Assembly: GCF_003589595.1 (NCBI RefSeq)
Contig: NW_020653770.1
Span: forward strand, 3,183,208 to 3,247,207
Origin: Hyposmocoma kahamanoa
Taxonomy: Eukaryota > Arthropoda > Insecta > Lepidoptera > Cosmopterigidae
Direction of reading: 5' to 3'
DNA: 64,000 nucleotides
Shown: in pieces, positions 51,229 to 62,981 of the stretch
How positions within the stretch are numbered: the first letter of the stretch is position 1
How the letters are laid out: each line of letters begins with the position of its first letter
Notes under the pieces: generated by a model
Told to the model about the DNA's origin: nothing
Database searches by the model: none
Seen by the model: only the letters and a program-made list of their open reading frames with translations
Position numbers and translations under genes: made by a program

Positions 51229-52515
51229 ATGATGAGTTAAATACATGAGCAAATGGAGTATTTGAAAGCTTTTTCAAAATTATTTGTAGGATAAACAGTT
51301 GCCGAACATAGAGAATATCGCAGTCGTTGGTGGGGTTGGGTAATCGAAAGATCGGAAGTTATTTATTTTATTCTATTTATTTTAATTTTATTATTTATAT
51401 ACATTACACATGTGTGTATCGTACGATTCTTATATGCTACATATAATAATTACCTTAACGTGAGATAGATTCTTGTTTCTTTTTCTTTTCTACATGTCTA
51501 CCGAACGAAGAACCATTAACCCCTACAATACTAGTTTTTACTTAGTTTAGGAGTTAACTGGTCTTTGTTTAAATGATCATTGTACGACTTAAACATGTCC
51601 AAATTTGCATTGTTTTAAAAATTTATAATGTATTTGTAATGTTTTATAATGAAATAAATTATTAATATTATATTATCATAGTTGCTTACTTTAGAGAACT
51701 TCGTGAAGGTGCCTCACACGTCATGGATTGAGTTTTAGAAAATATGGCACATTTTTAGGTTCACATGGACTTCCTCTCCACTGCTAACTAACCCTGCAAA
51801 AACAGAGAAGGCAAATGGCTTCTATGATGGAACGAGCTTATCTAGAAGATGCCTATTCAATCGCGCCTTTAATATATTCGGGAAGTTGTTTTGTTTTATA
51901 GGATTACTATAGGAATGACTTTGGTGCACTTTGTTCTTATCTTCGAATAAACTCGTGAAGAAATTTTTGAGGTAGCGGGGAGAGATGGAAAAGAAGGATA
52001 GTGTTGTAAGAGTATAAAAATGAAGGAATTGGAGTTGCGTGTCACATGTGATGGAGTAAAAAAAAAGTTCCTGTTTTTCTATTTCAATTCTGAACAAATA
52101 TACAGGGAGCTGAAATAATAAATAATGGAACAAATAATGCAGCCAACACTTACACTGGATCAAAGAAAGTAAACATTGAACAAGTTTTCTAAAGAGACCC
52201 GAACAGTTCATGTTATTTTTTTTTCTTCTCGTAGAAACCTCAATTATTGATCGGATAGTTTGTTGAAATGTTTGTATTCTCTGAAGATGGGTTACAGTGT
52301 CTCCATTATGTGTTAGATTGTACCATCACAGTAATAGTTTGCCAAATATAACTTGTTTTATAGAGATGCCTATCCATAAAAAGAACTGATAGACGTTGCG
52401 GTGACGTAGTAAGTAGACATAAAGAATTGCGTGGGCAGCTAAGACCAAACAAATATACTACAAGGTGCTAACAAATTAGCTACGGATAATTTTAGAGTTC
52501 TTAGTTTACATCGCA
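51229..52515. other. Unassigned; long minus-strand ORF of doubtful coding
   Basis: The 129-codon ORF at 51822-52211 is rich in Leu, Phe and Ser and largely low-complexity. Only its end, NILKARLNRHLLDKLVPS, vaguely resembles the ARVNRH end of the LINE at 5995. I do not call it a gene. Confidence 0.3.
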
Positions 52516-52521
52516 AGGGCC

Positions 52522-52664
52522 AACCACCTTGGTGGGCCAATGGCTGCACTTTGAACTCTGAATGAGGAGATCCTGGGTTCGATTCTTGGTAGGCCCAGTT
52601 AAAAAAATAAACTTTTCTAAATTGGTACTGGTTTGTGTGTTCTGGATAGTGCTTGCGTATAGTG
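52522..52664 (+). mobile_element. SINE-Q, 5' part, split by SINE-B
   Basis: ACCACCTTGGTGGGCCAATG and the B-box GGTTCGATTCTTGG, to GTGTTCTGGATAGTGCTTGC. Confidence 0.75.
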
Positions 52665-52882
52665 CCTCCGTGGCCGAACGGTTACCATGCCGGACTGCCA
52701 CGCAGAGGTCCCAAGTTCGATTCCCGGGCTGGGAGAAATATTTGTATGGCCTACATTTATTTCTCTCGTGAGTTTGGGTGCAATTTGTGGTTATCTATGT
52801 GTGTGTCCATGGCACCCGCGACACAGGGTTTCCCTAGTGCGGGGCTATGTTGAGTGTATGCGTTATTGAGTGTGTGCGTTAT
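52665..52882 (+). mobile_element. SINE-B inserted in SINE-Q
   Basis: Full head, body and end, with GAGTGTATGCGTTATT duplicated once. The flanks TATAGTG (52658-52664 and 52883-52889) are an exact 7-bp TSD. Confidence 0.9.
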
Positions 52883-52985
52883 TATAGTGAATTTCATTGC
52901 TCTGGTCTCATAGTACAGGGAATTCCCTGATTTGAGACAGGGAATTCATGTAGTTATCTGGTACATTTCCTTATTTTTATTTAAT
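52883..52985 (+). mobile_element. SINE-Q, 3' part
   Basis: AATTTCATTGCTCTGGTCTC, ATAGTACAGGGAATTCCCTG and GTTATCTGGTAC continue the SINE-Q order seen at 53743. Confidence 0.72.
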
Positions 52986-53499
52986 ATAATTTTAAATTTT
53001 CACGTTACCGTTCAAAAAGCATAAGGTGTATTTTACTGTCAAGCAGATTAACGTCGTTGCCTGTCATTGACATTGTTTTTCTATGTAATAGCATCGTGGT
53101 CAGTGATATTTTAACGTTTGAAAAGATAATTTTTATGAGGTTTTAATCACTGAGTAACGATACTATTAACAGGATTAAACTTCTGGTAAAACTAACATAG
53201 ATTTAATTATTAAACCACAGTGATAATAAACTGGCTCTAAAAGCATCTAAACCGAATTTATTAGCACCCTGTATACGTTTTCGTTAATTGATTTTGTGTT
53301 TGCATTTACTAACAATCGTAAAAGGTGTGTTTTATTTGTCTGGCTGATTGGCCTAATAAAATCAAACACTTATATCAATAATTGCTATCTTGCAAACATT
53401 AAAGCGATCCTGTTCAAGGACTATACATATCATCACGCGTGTCTCCCACTTACGTACGCAGAGATCATAAACAGCCTCTCGTTAGGCTCCTGACAAAGG
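52986..53499. other. Unassigned stretch
   Basis: Nothing is recognised. Confidence 0.4.
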
Positions 53500-53742
53500 C
53501 TAGGCTCGCTTCGTCTTCCGCAGTCTCTACATCTATGCTCACATCGTCAATCTGAGATATGTACCTCAAAGTCTACCTCTTTCCACGATTCCATCCACTT
53601 CTCTGTCATCCATCCTTGCTACATGACCAAACCATCGAAGCATTTCCTTTTCTATCAAACAGCATCTTTTGCAACACCACGCTCTCATCCCTACTACATT
53701 GATCCTCAAGAACGACATTAAGGATAATGAGGTCCTTAACAT
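53500..53742 (-). pseudogene. LINE C-terminal remnant (RTE-like)
   Basis: The minus strand reads EKEMLRWFGHVARMDDREV and IVERGRL. RWFGHV.RMD is the conserved C-terminal block of many endonuclease-reverse transcriptase ORFs. Stops follow. Confidence 0.7.
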
Positions 53743-53985
53743 GTTGACCTTGGCGTAATGGTTAATACTGTAGATACTTTTTGAAGAGGTCCCGGGTTCG
53801 ATTCACGGTAGGACTAAATTGTGAAATGAAGTTTTCTGAACTAGTTCTGGATTGGGTGTTCTGGGAAGGGCCCCAAAGTGATTTCCGTTGCTCTGGTACC
53901 CATAGTACAGGGAATTCCCTTGAGACCAGGCAATTGGTGTGGTTGTATGGCACATTATATTGCAAAAGTGCTGATTGCCTTTTGA
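53743..53985 (+). mobile_element. SINE-Q copy, full
   Basis: A-box-like TTGGCGTAATGGTTAATA and B-box GGGTTCGATTCACGG. The body TGGATTGGGTGTTCTGGGAA and CATAGTACAGGGAATTCCCT follows. Confidence 0.78.
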
Positions 53986-55119
53986 AACTAGATTTTAAGT
54001 CCCCTGTGCCTACGATTGCTCTGGATTTTTCTATCTTTCAGTTTAGAACATAGGAGTGATGATTTGGGGTAGAATTATGTAAGCCAGTGGTACCTTTATC
54101 AACAAAACACCTTACTACCAGCCAGTAGACCTATCACCTGATACAATTTTTTTATTCAATTTCAAAATTGGCCTATATACAGACATATAAGAGACCACTG
54201 CTGGACATTTTATTGGGAGTGACATACAAACAACATCTTTGTGTTCCAACTAATTTCACCTGCACATGGTCTCTGCTAGCAAGAGAGAGGGAAAACTTGA
54301 AAGAATTCCAACTCGGTGCCAGGCGTTATGCATCTACAACCGAACCCACGCTACATTTTGTATCGATTCGTCTTTCCAGTGAGTTGAGAAAGTATGGTTG
54401 GATCCTGGTACAATGGACCCCACGCATTGTGGCGTCAGTTTCTACTGAGCGTAAATTAGGTCAGGTGCCTGAAGATACACCTTAATATCAAATAACAAAT
54501 CACACGACTTTATAAAGAAAAGTCTGTGTCTCCTAAGCCTTTACTTGAAAGTCAGCATGACATTCAACGGAAATGTCATTAATGGCCTTCGGAAATTGAA
54601 ACATAGCGAATGGGCTTTGAAACAGGATTCGGCACTTTCAACTAAAACAGTTATACCTTGGTGTATTTATTGGATTTCTTTTGACGTCATTGTTTGTGAG
54701 CTATGACACTCCCAAGTTGACCTGCAAATCAATATACATTATAATTGTCTGACAAGCTAAAGCGTTTAAACTGCTAGTATACATTACAGTCTCTGTCTTT
54801 CTTTAGCAGTCGTATTTAACATCTTAACTAAGATATGTAATGATATTATTGAATCTTAGTATTTTAATCATTTATTTGGGAAGTAAATAAGAAATGGGAC
54901 ATAAACTGGCAAAAGTCGAAAAACAAAAGTAATACAATGGTCTACATATCATAAACTTAATGCGACACAAAGTCGCCATATCCAAGATGTCACCCTCGAT
55001 AAAACTATAGTGCCAAGTTAATGTCGACTTTATTGTCTATTTGTCGCCATTAAATAACGTTACTTAGTCTTTGATAGTTGGACAGTATTTTTATAGCTAA
55101 AATGGATACACTGTCTTAA
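53986..55119. other. Unassigned stretch
   Basis: A 105-codon ORF at 54168-54485 (LLDILLGVTYKQHLCVP) has no domain I recognise. Confidence 0.35.
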
Positions 55120-55215
55120 CCTATAGATGTTGCCGGATACTGGTCTCCACTAAAGGCCATAGTCCACCAGGCATAATGTGGATTGAAGACTTTCATATGT
55201 ATCCGAAAAGCTATG
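55120..55215 (-). mobile_element. SINE-R- or LINE-like 3' fragment
   Basis: TAGTCCACCAGGCATAATGT and GGATTGAAGACTTTCATATG, inverted, resemble the final part of SINE-R-type repeats. The match is weak. Confidence 0.3.
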
Positions 55216-55481
55216 AACTTTCTGTCTACCGTTAATGCAAGTGATTGCATGCTCCATCTACCAATATCAGCCTTACGTGGATTCTACGTATCTCAGGCTA
55301 GTAAATAGTTCACCCACTGCCACTAGATGGCATTGTAATAATGTATGCAATTTGTTTTTTATATTTCTAGTGTTTTTGTTAAATAATTGTTCTAATTAAT
55401 AAATTGTTATCGGGTAGATTTCTGTCTGATTACAATTTGGGACTTGTAAAGAACCCAAAATAATGCCCTAAATGAATTTAT

Positions 55482-55712
55482 TTATGATTTATCAGCAATT
55501 GTTATCGAGTATATTTTTTTGTTATTCTTCGTTACCATCACTTCGGTCGAAAGACGTCCAATGCTCTCGCATTTATCTCTAAAGGCCTTGCCCAACAACG
55601 AATCTCTCGTGGTAAACTGATTGCCGTAACTTTTATCAAGTTTTTTCAGTCTACTTTGTAGGTGATTTGCCCACACAGGGGCAGGTGTCACTTGAGAAAC
55701 TTTCATTCCCAT
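55482..55712 (-). other. Open 76-codon stretch of unknown origin
   Basis: The minus-strand frame reads VWANHLQSRLKKLDKSYGN, QFTTRDSLLGKAFRDKC and ESIGRLSTEVMVTKNNKK. The composition is mixed and protein-like, unlike the low-complexity ORFs nearby. I do not recognise the family. It could be the end of a transposon ORF or a host exon piece. Confidence 0.3.
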
Positions 55713-55734
55713 CGGCTCTGTTCTTAGAGCAAAA

Positions 55735-55960
55735 CATTATGCTCACCTGCAATGCAAACCTTAATTGTCGATGTAGCTCAGAAGGCGGCCAAATTGAAAT
55801 GGGACTGGGCAGATTACATATTCCGCATGCCGAATGAGTTATGGGCCGAGATAACCATGAAGTGAAAGCCCCACTACTCAAAACGGAGATGCGAAGGACC
55901 ACGTTGGTGATGGCGAGGTGATTTGGAGTCCTTTTTAACCTTCCGGTGGTCGCACTCTTG
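55735..55960 (+). pseudogene. LINE ORF2 C-terminal remnant, first block
   Basis: It reads VAQKAAKLKWDWADYIFRMP, NELWAEITMK and RRCEGPRW, the KLKWDWAGH.RM type block near the end of LINE ORF2. Stops break it. The last block of the same kind of ORF lies at 56440, possibly the same element split by an insertion. Confidence 0.65.
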
Positions 55961-56439
55961 CGCCGAACATAGGTAAGCAGTCGCGTGCGGTCTGTGTTTA
56001 GTTTGAGAAGACAAATAAAAAGTGAATATTTTCACGACGACGTTGTGTGGCACATGATACAAACAAGTCTGTTTATCTATATAAATGAAAAAATAAAATA
56101 AAAAACTTAATTTTTAATTTGTACATAATAGTTTAACAGCGTACAAAAATACAAAATTTTAGTCATATGCCAAAAAACAACGTTAAAAATCAACAAAATA
56201 ACACAACAAGACAACTTTTTTATCTTTATCGTTAATCAATCAAAATTATCATAATAATCATATTAAGTTATCATATAATTTTTTTGGAACACGACCAGTC
56301 GCGCTCGGAATTTGAGACCACAAACACAAATAAAGACGCATGTGCGTTTGCGATGAATGTCACAGGGCTACTAAAGGGAAGTACATAACCCCCTCGAGGA
56401 TATCACGGTCGCACAATGGTCTATTGTTTATAGTTTTTG
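55961..56439. other. Unassigned, between two LINE blocks
   Basis: AT-rich. It may be an insertion separating the two LINE parts. No ends are recognised. Confidence 0.35.
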
Positions 56440-56600
56440 TTAAATGACCAAAATAAGGTCGCTGTGGTCTTTGAGACCGCGCGCGACCGCTGGAAGGTTA
56501 TGGACTGGCCAGTTGTTGTCCAAAATCGGTAGCGGTGAAAAAGAGGGGGAGGGCTTTGCCCAGCATTGGGACAAAATAGACGTATATTAATTAATAAAAC
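56440..56600 (+). pseudogene. LINE ORF2 final block
   Basis: ETARDRWKVMDWPVVVQNR and then, after a shift, EKEGEGFAQHWDKIDVY before TAA near 56588. GFAQHWD is the usual last motif of this LINE group. Confidence 0.65.
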
Positions 56601-57411
56601 GTATTTATAGCTAAAATACAACTTGCACTGTATTTGAGCAGAACAAGAGACCTATTTTGATGGAACTAATTCTGGTTTACTAATTAATACATTGCACCTA
56701 ATGTAACTGTAAACACAAAGTACAGTAATAATTAATACAAAAATAGCTGTTCAAGAACGCAGCTATTTCAGAACTTTGACATTGCTGCAGTGTTTGTATG
56801 CGCAAGATTGCAATCTTGTGCGTCAAACGTGGAATACATTTTGTGTATTGTTATGTTGCTTTTTGTAAATCGACTTATTCAATACGCAATAATCTGATAA
56901 TTAGGTACATTTTTTGGTGAACAAGATATATCTTAACGGATGACTAGAAAAGTGAGAAAAAAAAGAAGAAAGATCGGTCGTTAAGGCGGTCATCGTCGTT
57001 TATGTGAGTTCTGTGTCCTACACCAATAACAATAAGATTCAGACCTATTGACTCTACTAAAACGAAACAGAGACATATTGTATTCCAACAACCAGTAAAA
57101 TTCATTACTGTGACTAAGTGGCGTGTAAGATTTCAAATTCTTCTTCTTGTCAAGTCAATGAGAAAAACCATCAAATACCAAACCGGTGTTATATCGGACA
57201 CAATGAGCACGGTAGCAGGTGAAAACCACTTTAAATGAGGGATCCGCAAGCACAATGGTTTTGAATAGGATTAACATACCCCATTACAACATGTTGTCTA
57301 TACATCGGCCAAATTGTGTCCTAAGACATTTCAGGGACTTCCATATTGACAACTGCTACTTGTGTCCGACTACAACAAAAGCTCTTCTCCGCTTTTACAT
57401 ACACACATATA
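56601..57411. other. Unassigned stretch
   Basis: Short ORFs have no domain. Confidence 0.4.
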
Positions 57412-57997
57412 ACATGCACATGCAGCCGTAGACGCATACCACACCTAGAGGTGCCGGTGATGATTTTATACCGATTTATCGGATATCGAACTTATAATAG
57501 GTAAAAGAACTAATATTCATTGCTATTTCGGTAACTACTCTAGCAAACCATAAAGTTTTTAATGCCTGTGACTGACATTTAAAAAAAATAAACAACTTCA
57601 AAAATACGTCACGACAATCGTGTGTGTTATTGTTTGGGCTGGTGATTTCGGTGTTTATTTATTGAAAACATACCGTAAGTAGCGTTTTTTAAGTTTACCC
57701 TGAATATAAATATTTATAAACTACACTTTAAGGAGTACTTTCATGGTAAACTTTAGAACCACTCAAACGGAATATTATCATATTTATCCAAGTACACCAA
57801 AAATTTCATTAGTGCTTTTTAAGTGCAGGATTTGCGGTGTATTACTGCATTTTATTTGAGATGTTTTTGTTGGTAGTACGGAGGGTATTTATTTAGCAAT
57901 GCAGAATAATAATTTTTATTTATAAAAACTTGTATTTAAACTGAATCCTTTTCTAATTTGCGAAACCAAATAGCCGCCATTTTGCGGTAGTGAGCGG
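57412..57997 (-). repeat. Rep-I copy 3
   Basis: Inverted relative to 24201 and 30180. It includes CCGTAGACGCATACCACACC, found at the right end of copy 2, so it is nearly full length. Confidence 0.75.
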
Positions 57998-58781
57998 CTA
58001 AAATAATCTTTCTTTAAGCGTCCTCAATATGGTCATGGTAAGCTCGACTTCTCTGCTTTTCCTGTTAATAATGAGCCTTGCTGCGTACTATTTCAGATCA
58101 TTCAGTAGAAACCACTCAAGAGCCCCACTTTGACAATATAAATTGTATAAAGTCGAGTTTCTATCGATCTCATTAATGATGGCTCCATTTTGAGGGCTCG
58201 CTATTACATTTCAGACAAACGAAGGGACTTAATTTTGTTATCAATAGAAACTCGAGCGATCATTAAACTAGAAATGTTATTTATTTTGTCTGATAACTAT
58301 ACCATCAAAAAACTGCTGCGTAAGAGCACTATGAATGAATTTTCATGGAATTAATTATATTTTCTATAGAGGCTTGAAAGCATGGAGCGAACATTAAGGA
58401 AATTGAAAATTCTTTTTCACAATGTTTGGGCATTCTATAGGAACCATAGTTCGGTATCAACCACTTATTAGCCACCATTCGCCACAAGTTGCCACAGCCA
58501 GACGACACACAACGCGTTATAATGCGTTATAACGAGTAATGCAACATTAATTTTATCTTCTACAAGATAAACTTAAATTTCTTTAAACAAGAAATTAAAA
58601 AGAAGATTGAGCAATTGCCGCAGCGTTGTTGTCGGCAGCATATTAATATTAAACTATACTGAAAAATAGGCATTTTGCATTAATATCAGGCATAACTTTT
58701 TGACCAGCTCAGGTTCAGCTTGTTTTATTTATTTTTCTCCATGAAAATGCGGAAAAATATTATTGAACACAACGCAATTTT
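57998..58781. other. Unassigned stretch
   Basis: Nothing is recognised. Confidence 0.4.
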
Positions 58782-59262
58782 TAGCCGACTTCAAAAAAAG
58801 GAGGAGGTTCTCAATTCGACTGTATGTTTTTTTTTGTATGTATGTTACGCGATAACTCCGCCATTTGTGAACAGATTTTGAACAGTTTTTTTTTGTTGTA
58901 AAGAGGGTACCTCCATAGTGGTCCAATTTAATTTTAAAGAAAATCATCCACCTCTAACGGTGGCTGTTCATGCATAAAGATTAATTTTTGTAAATAGCAC
59001 CTAAATTTTATTCTATGAAGCAATTATTTTAATGGTTGATTCTGCTGTTCTCCAATTCAAGGCGTTTTTTCTCTCAATATACTTTGAGTAGTGAGAACCG
59101 AAGTTTTATTATCTCCTGTGTCAAATTCCGTATAGTGGCGAACTAGGGGATGAATCCGGGTTTGCGCACATTCCGGTAACCGATTTCAATAAAACTTGGC
59201 AAATAGATATAATTCCACGTGCTTTTGAGGTCGGTTGTTTTAGTACTCTGTACTGAGATTAT
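58782..59262 (+). repeat. Rep-H copy, full length
   Basis: From TTTTTAGCCGACTTCAAAAA to TTTTGAGGTCGGTTGTTTTA and GTACTGAGATTA. It is the uninterrupted reference for the copies split at 9146 and 9918. Confidence 0.78.
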
Positions 59263-59574
59263 AATACATTTGATCATTACATATTTTTCTTTTTTGGCAG
59301 TTAAAATTGTAATATAAATAATATAAGTACTTTAACATTATACTACTACGATAGGACAATTCGGAACATCAAAAAAGAGATGGCATTATGCAGTTCATAT
59401 AGCGTTATTTCTTTCCTTTTTTTTTTTTAGTAAGGAATAGACAATCTTGGAAAATTATTCTTTTCTATTACTTTAGCAATAATACATTACTTGGTTGAAA
59501 GGTTTGTTATTATACGATAAGTAATATTATAATAAGCTTACATTATGCTTACATTGAAATAAGATTGTATTTTG
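59263..59574. other. Unassigned stretch
   Basis: Nothing is recognised. Confidence 0.4.
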
Positions 59575-59640
59575 AAAACGGTAGGCCCCTTGTAAAGGTT
59601 CCGAAACGTTGGTTTGTTTGTAAAAAACAATTACATTTCC
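59575..59640 (+). mobile_element. PLE terminus scrap
   Basis: GTAAAGGTTCCGAAACGTTG and GTTTGTTTGTAAAAAACAA match the PLE terminal order only in part. Confidence 0.5.
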
Positions 59641-59894
59641 AAAGTTCTAAAATGTTAATGTATGTCCATATAGTTTCAATCACAGAAATCTAAATAATTT
59701 GGATTTCTGTGATTTTAATGCACAATGAAAACTAACAGCGACTAACATGTGGGTAGTTCCATAAAACTCGTCTATATGGCCTTTTGTATTCTCTTCTTCA
59801 AACTTGTCTAACGTGTAGACGGCGGTGACACTGGCACATAATATGTATTGAAGGCCTTAGAGATATCAATGCAATATAAAACTTTGTGTCTATT

Positions 59895-60115
59895 AAACAA
59901 TAACAATAACAACGCACACACTCAACATAGCCCCGCACTAGGGAAACCCTGTGTCGCGGTTGCCATGGACACACACATAGATAACCACAAATTACACCCA
60001 AAATCACGAGAGAAATAAATGTAGGCCATACAAATATTTCGAATAGTTCGATATGAATCGAACCTGGGACCTCTGCGTGGCAGTGGTAACCGTTCGGCCA
60101 CGGAGACAGTTTTTA
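59895..60115 (-). mobile_element. SINE-B copy, full, minus strand
   Basis: ACAATAACAACGCACACACT at the tail side, then the body, then GAACCTGGGACCTCTGCGTG and GTTCGGCCACGGAG at the head. Confidence 0.88.
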
Positions 60116-60384
60116 GTTATTTCTTTGAATGCAAAATAAAAAAGGAGTAAAGCCAAAAAGGCAAAAAATCAAAATAAAATATTTATATTTTTACTTACAA
60201 TAACAAAAAGGACAATGGCAAACTCCCATAAAAATTTTTGTGGACATAATTTGTACGCGTCTGGTTATGAAAAATATGTGAAAACAAAGAGTTGAAATAC
60301 CTGAACAAATTTTGTTTGGGTTTACTGAGAAGTGAGAAATTAAAAATACTCCAGGTTGAAGTATTGGAGGTTATGTGTTACGTA

Positions 60385-60570
60385 ATTGAAAGAAAGAAAG
60401 AAAGAAACATTTATTCAGTACCTTTAAATTGTATGTACATAAAAATAAATTAAAACTAAAATTACTGATACTGAATGGGCACCGCTCAGCATGTGCCGAG
60501 GCTGAGAACAGCCACGTCGCTGGTATTATGCGGAGCCCAGGGAGTGCGTCACAGGCGCACTAAACTAATA
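60385..60570 (-). mobile_element. LINE 3' end with (TTTC)n tail
   Basis: GAAAGAAAGAAAGAAACATT is the inverted tail. CAGCATGTGCCGAGGCTGAG and GCCACGTCGCTGG resemble the block at 25735. Confidence 0.55.
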
Positions 60571-62010
60571 CTACAAAAACATTGACTTATTTAAATTCGC
60601 AATATGCGTACAAAGAATTTATGATGTGACAAAATGTGTGATGCTTAACTATATTTATTAACTATACCTATTGTTAATTTATTTATAATTTATTTATAAT
60701 ATTATGTTATGTATGCAAACACCATTCAACTATCAAACAAACTTAATTATATATAAAAAGAAAAGAAAAACTACTTATTTCCTAACTATAAAGTTGGAAC
60801 TACAAAATCCACTTATACACAAACGATACAATAATAAAAAATAATTGAGTAAAATATATTTGGTGTATTATTATAATCTTTTATTAGTTTATTTACAAAT
60901 CGGACTAATCAGTATATTTGATATTACGTGAACTAAATGTGGACCATATCCATACGTAGGTACCGGAATTCCTTTTTTGGCGACTAGATGTCGCTCAACG
61001 TTAAGAAATCAAAAAACTGATAGTTGTAGAAGATTGTAGATATAGTCCGGTTACATACTAAAACCGCTATTATTATTTTGAAAAACCTAAAGAATTTATT
61101 TTATTCAAATTGAAAACGCTTTATGTGCCATAGTAAAGGCAAATATTATATAGAGGTAGAACCTCTCCGTATCTATTGTTGCCTTGAAATATAGGTAAAC
61201 AATATTTTGCTTATTGTCATATCTGATAATTAATTAACTATGTTATGCTACTCGTGTGAGCAGCTCCTTGATAGTGCCGCAATACAGGGTGAAACGCGAT
61301 TGATTTTTGTTCGTACTTCCTTTTAGCGTAGCAATATTTGTAACAAAATTGTTTTGGAAGTGTAATTATCCCTCGATGTCCTCAAGTTTCTATTGATAAC
61401 GTAATTATGTCCTTTCATCCGTCTGTAATGTAATAGCATATTAAAGAGTTCATTGAAAAGGAACCTTTAATTTATGAATCTATTCGATACAAACTTGATA
61501 TTCTACAATTTGTATTGACGATGATGATAATGTATTCAGTGAACTGTAATTACGCCCAACACATCGAGCGTGGACTAGCTATGTCCCAGTAGCCAGTAAT
61601 GCAATTTGAATTTCGCAGCTGATCGCCACTTTATCAAAGATACATATATTACGATTGGCTGGTGGAACATTGCTTTGCTCTGTTCCACTTTAGCAGATTG
61701 GTCTGAACATTATTGCCTTATTTTGACATCAAGCTATACGACTCAATGCTGGGCAAAGTTTACTGCAATACTCGGCAGGGTCGCGATCGACGTAAAACCT
61801 GTCATAAAATTTCTCAGGTGTTTAAAAAACGTGAAAACTTTAAATCATCAGGGTGCATGAAAAGAGCCTTCTTGCAGCGCACACCGGCAACGGTAACGGC
61901 TAGTTACGGTCGGTTCAAACGATTCACGATCAACGGCCCTTTCCAGAGTCTTCATTCCTAAAACCAGCTTTGAAGGTTGTCTTAATTAACGGTTTTGAAA
62001 CGCATTTGTT
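60571..62010. other. Unassigned stretch
   Basis: Two overlapping ORFs at 61606-61961 have no recognisable domain. Confidence 0.35.
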
Positions 62011-62017
62011 GAGACTT

Positions 62018-62300
62018 TTTGGGAAATAACTCCACTAGCTTTGTTATGATTATGAATACAAAGATCGAACACAAAAAAATTCTCGTCGACTCGGTGGAAC
62101 TTGAACCCACATGAATGCTGCATCGTAGCATTGCTCTAACTATCTGAGCCACGGGTCTAGTTACCGACTCGTCGAAATTCTCCTGTTTTTGTTATAGATC
62201 TTTGTACGGACTTTTTTCGGCACTCGCCGCCTCTAGTGACATCTAGTGAGAAATTTTTGAGTAACCTTCTCACCGCAGCCGATACCTTTACAGGTATCAC
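62018..62300 (-). mobile_element. SINE-C copy, full, second head subtype
   Basis: The minus-strand head keeps the D-arm-like GGCTCAGATAGTTAGAGC, a 6-bp anticodon-like stem AATGCT/AGCATT with a 7-base loop, and a T-arm GTGGG-TTCAAGT-TCCAC. The tail with AACTCCACTAGC and TTTGTTATGATTATGAATAC lies at the left edge, and the 5' block with GATACCTGTAAAGGTATCGG lies at the right. Confidence 0.85.
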
Positions 62301-62465
62301 AACTATGTCGCTTTTCAATAAAATGTATTTATTGAGTTCTGTTATACCTCAGTTTGTTATGAATGGTGTTGTGGCCAATCCGAAGTGGGTTTTGGTCACC
62401 GACAATAGATTCTGCCACACCTCTCGCTTCTGTGCCTGCTCTTTCCATGCCTTATCACTGAGCTT

Positions 62466-62555
62466 TTAGTAGCAGTAGAGCTCCTTGTGAAAGAGTTCGT
62501 CTAGGGAAATACTTGCACTTGACTTGGAAAGACTTGTCAACATATGTCTTAGCAT
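62466..62555 (+). mobile_element. Rep-A 5' end, deleted
   Basis: TTTAGTAGCAGTAGAGCTCC and GAAAGAGTTCGTCTAGGGAA, then a jump to GACTTGTCAACATATGTCTT. Confidence 0.6.
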
Positions 62556-62817
62556 AGTTTTTATTGACCGTTAGCCAGAAGCATTGCTACTCAAACAATA
62601 AATGTACGTAACTTAGATAACCGACATCTCTATCGAGAACCAACCGCTTTCCCGTTAAGCAATGACTCTTCACCTATGTTTATGACATTTGAATTAAAAT
62701 AAAATCCGTTTCGTTAAATTAATATGTCATAAACAGCTCAACCTAACTCAATGTTATTATTATTTTTGATGTAACAAAGACGTAAAGATACGTTTCAAAT
62801 GTTTGATGCAATAAAGA

Positions 62818-62935
62818 GTTTAGTAGCAATAGAGCTTCTTCTGAAAGATTTTGTCCAGGGAAGTACTGCCACCTTACCTACTTCAGCCACCAAGCAGTAA
62901 TGTGAGCACCACTTTGTCCCGGTTTGCCGCGACGC
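62818..62935 (+). mobile_element. Rep-A 5' end
   Basis: TTTAGTAGCAATAGAGCTTC, GTCCAGGGAAGTACTGCC and AGCCACCAAGCAGTAATGTG. Confidence 0.65.
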
Positions 62936-62981
62936 AAGAAGGACCAGAACGTCTAAGAGCGTTTACTGCGCACTACGTTTT

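Noticed and set aside
51822..52211. A 129-codon ORF as a membrane protein gene
   Set aside because: It is dominated by low-complexity Leu/Phe/Ser with no domain or splice context. At most its end hints at a LINE tail.
52562..52869. Several overlapping ORFs with the text GRTVTMPDCHxEVPGSIPG and similar
   Set aside because: These are chance translations of SINE-B, repeated at 15577, 23148, 28589 and 49836. They are not proteins.
61740..61765. LINE terminal motif (TGCTGGGCAAAG) at this site
   Set aside because: The neighbouring sequence does not continue the LINE pattern seen at 43660 or 56440, so I treat it as chance similarity.
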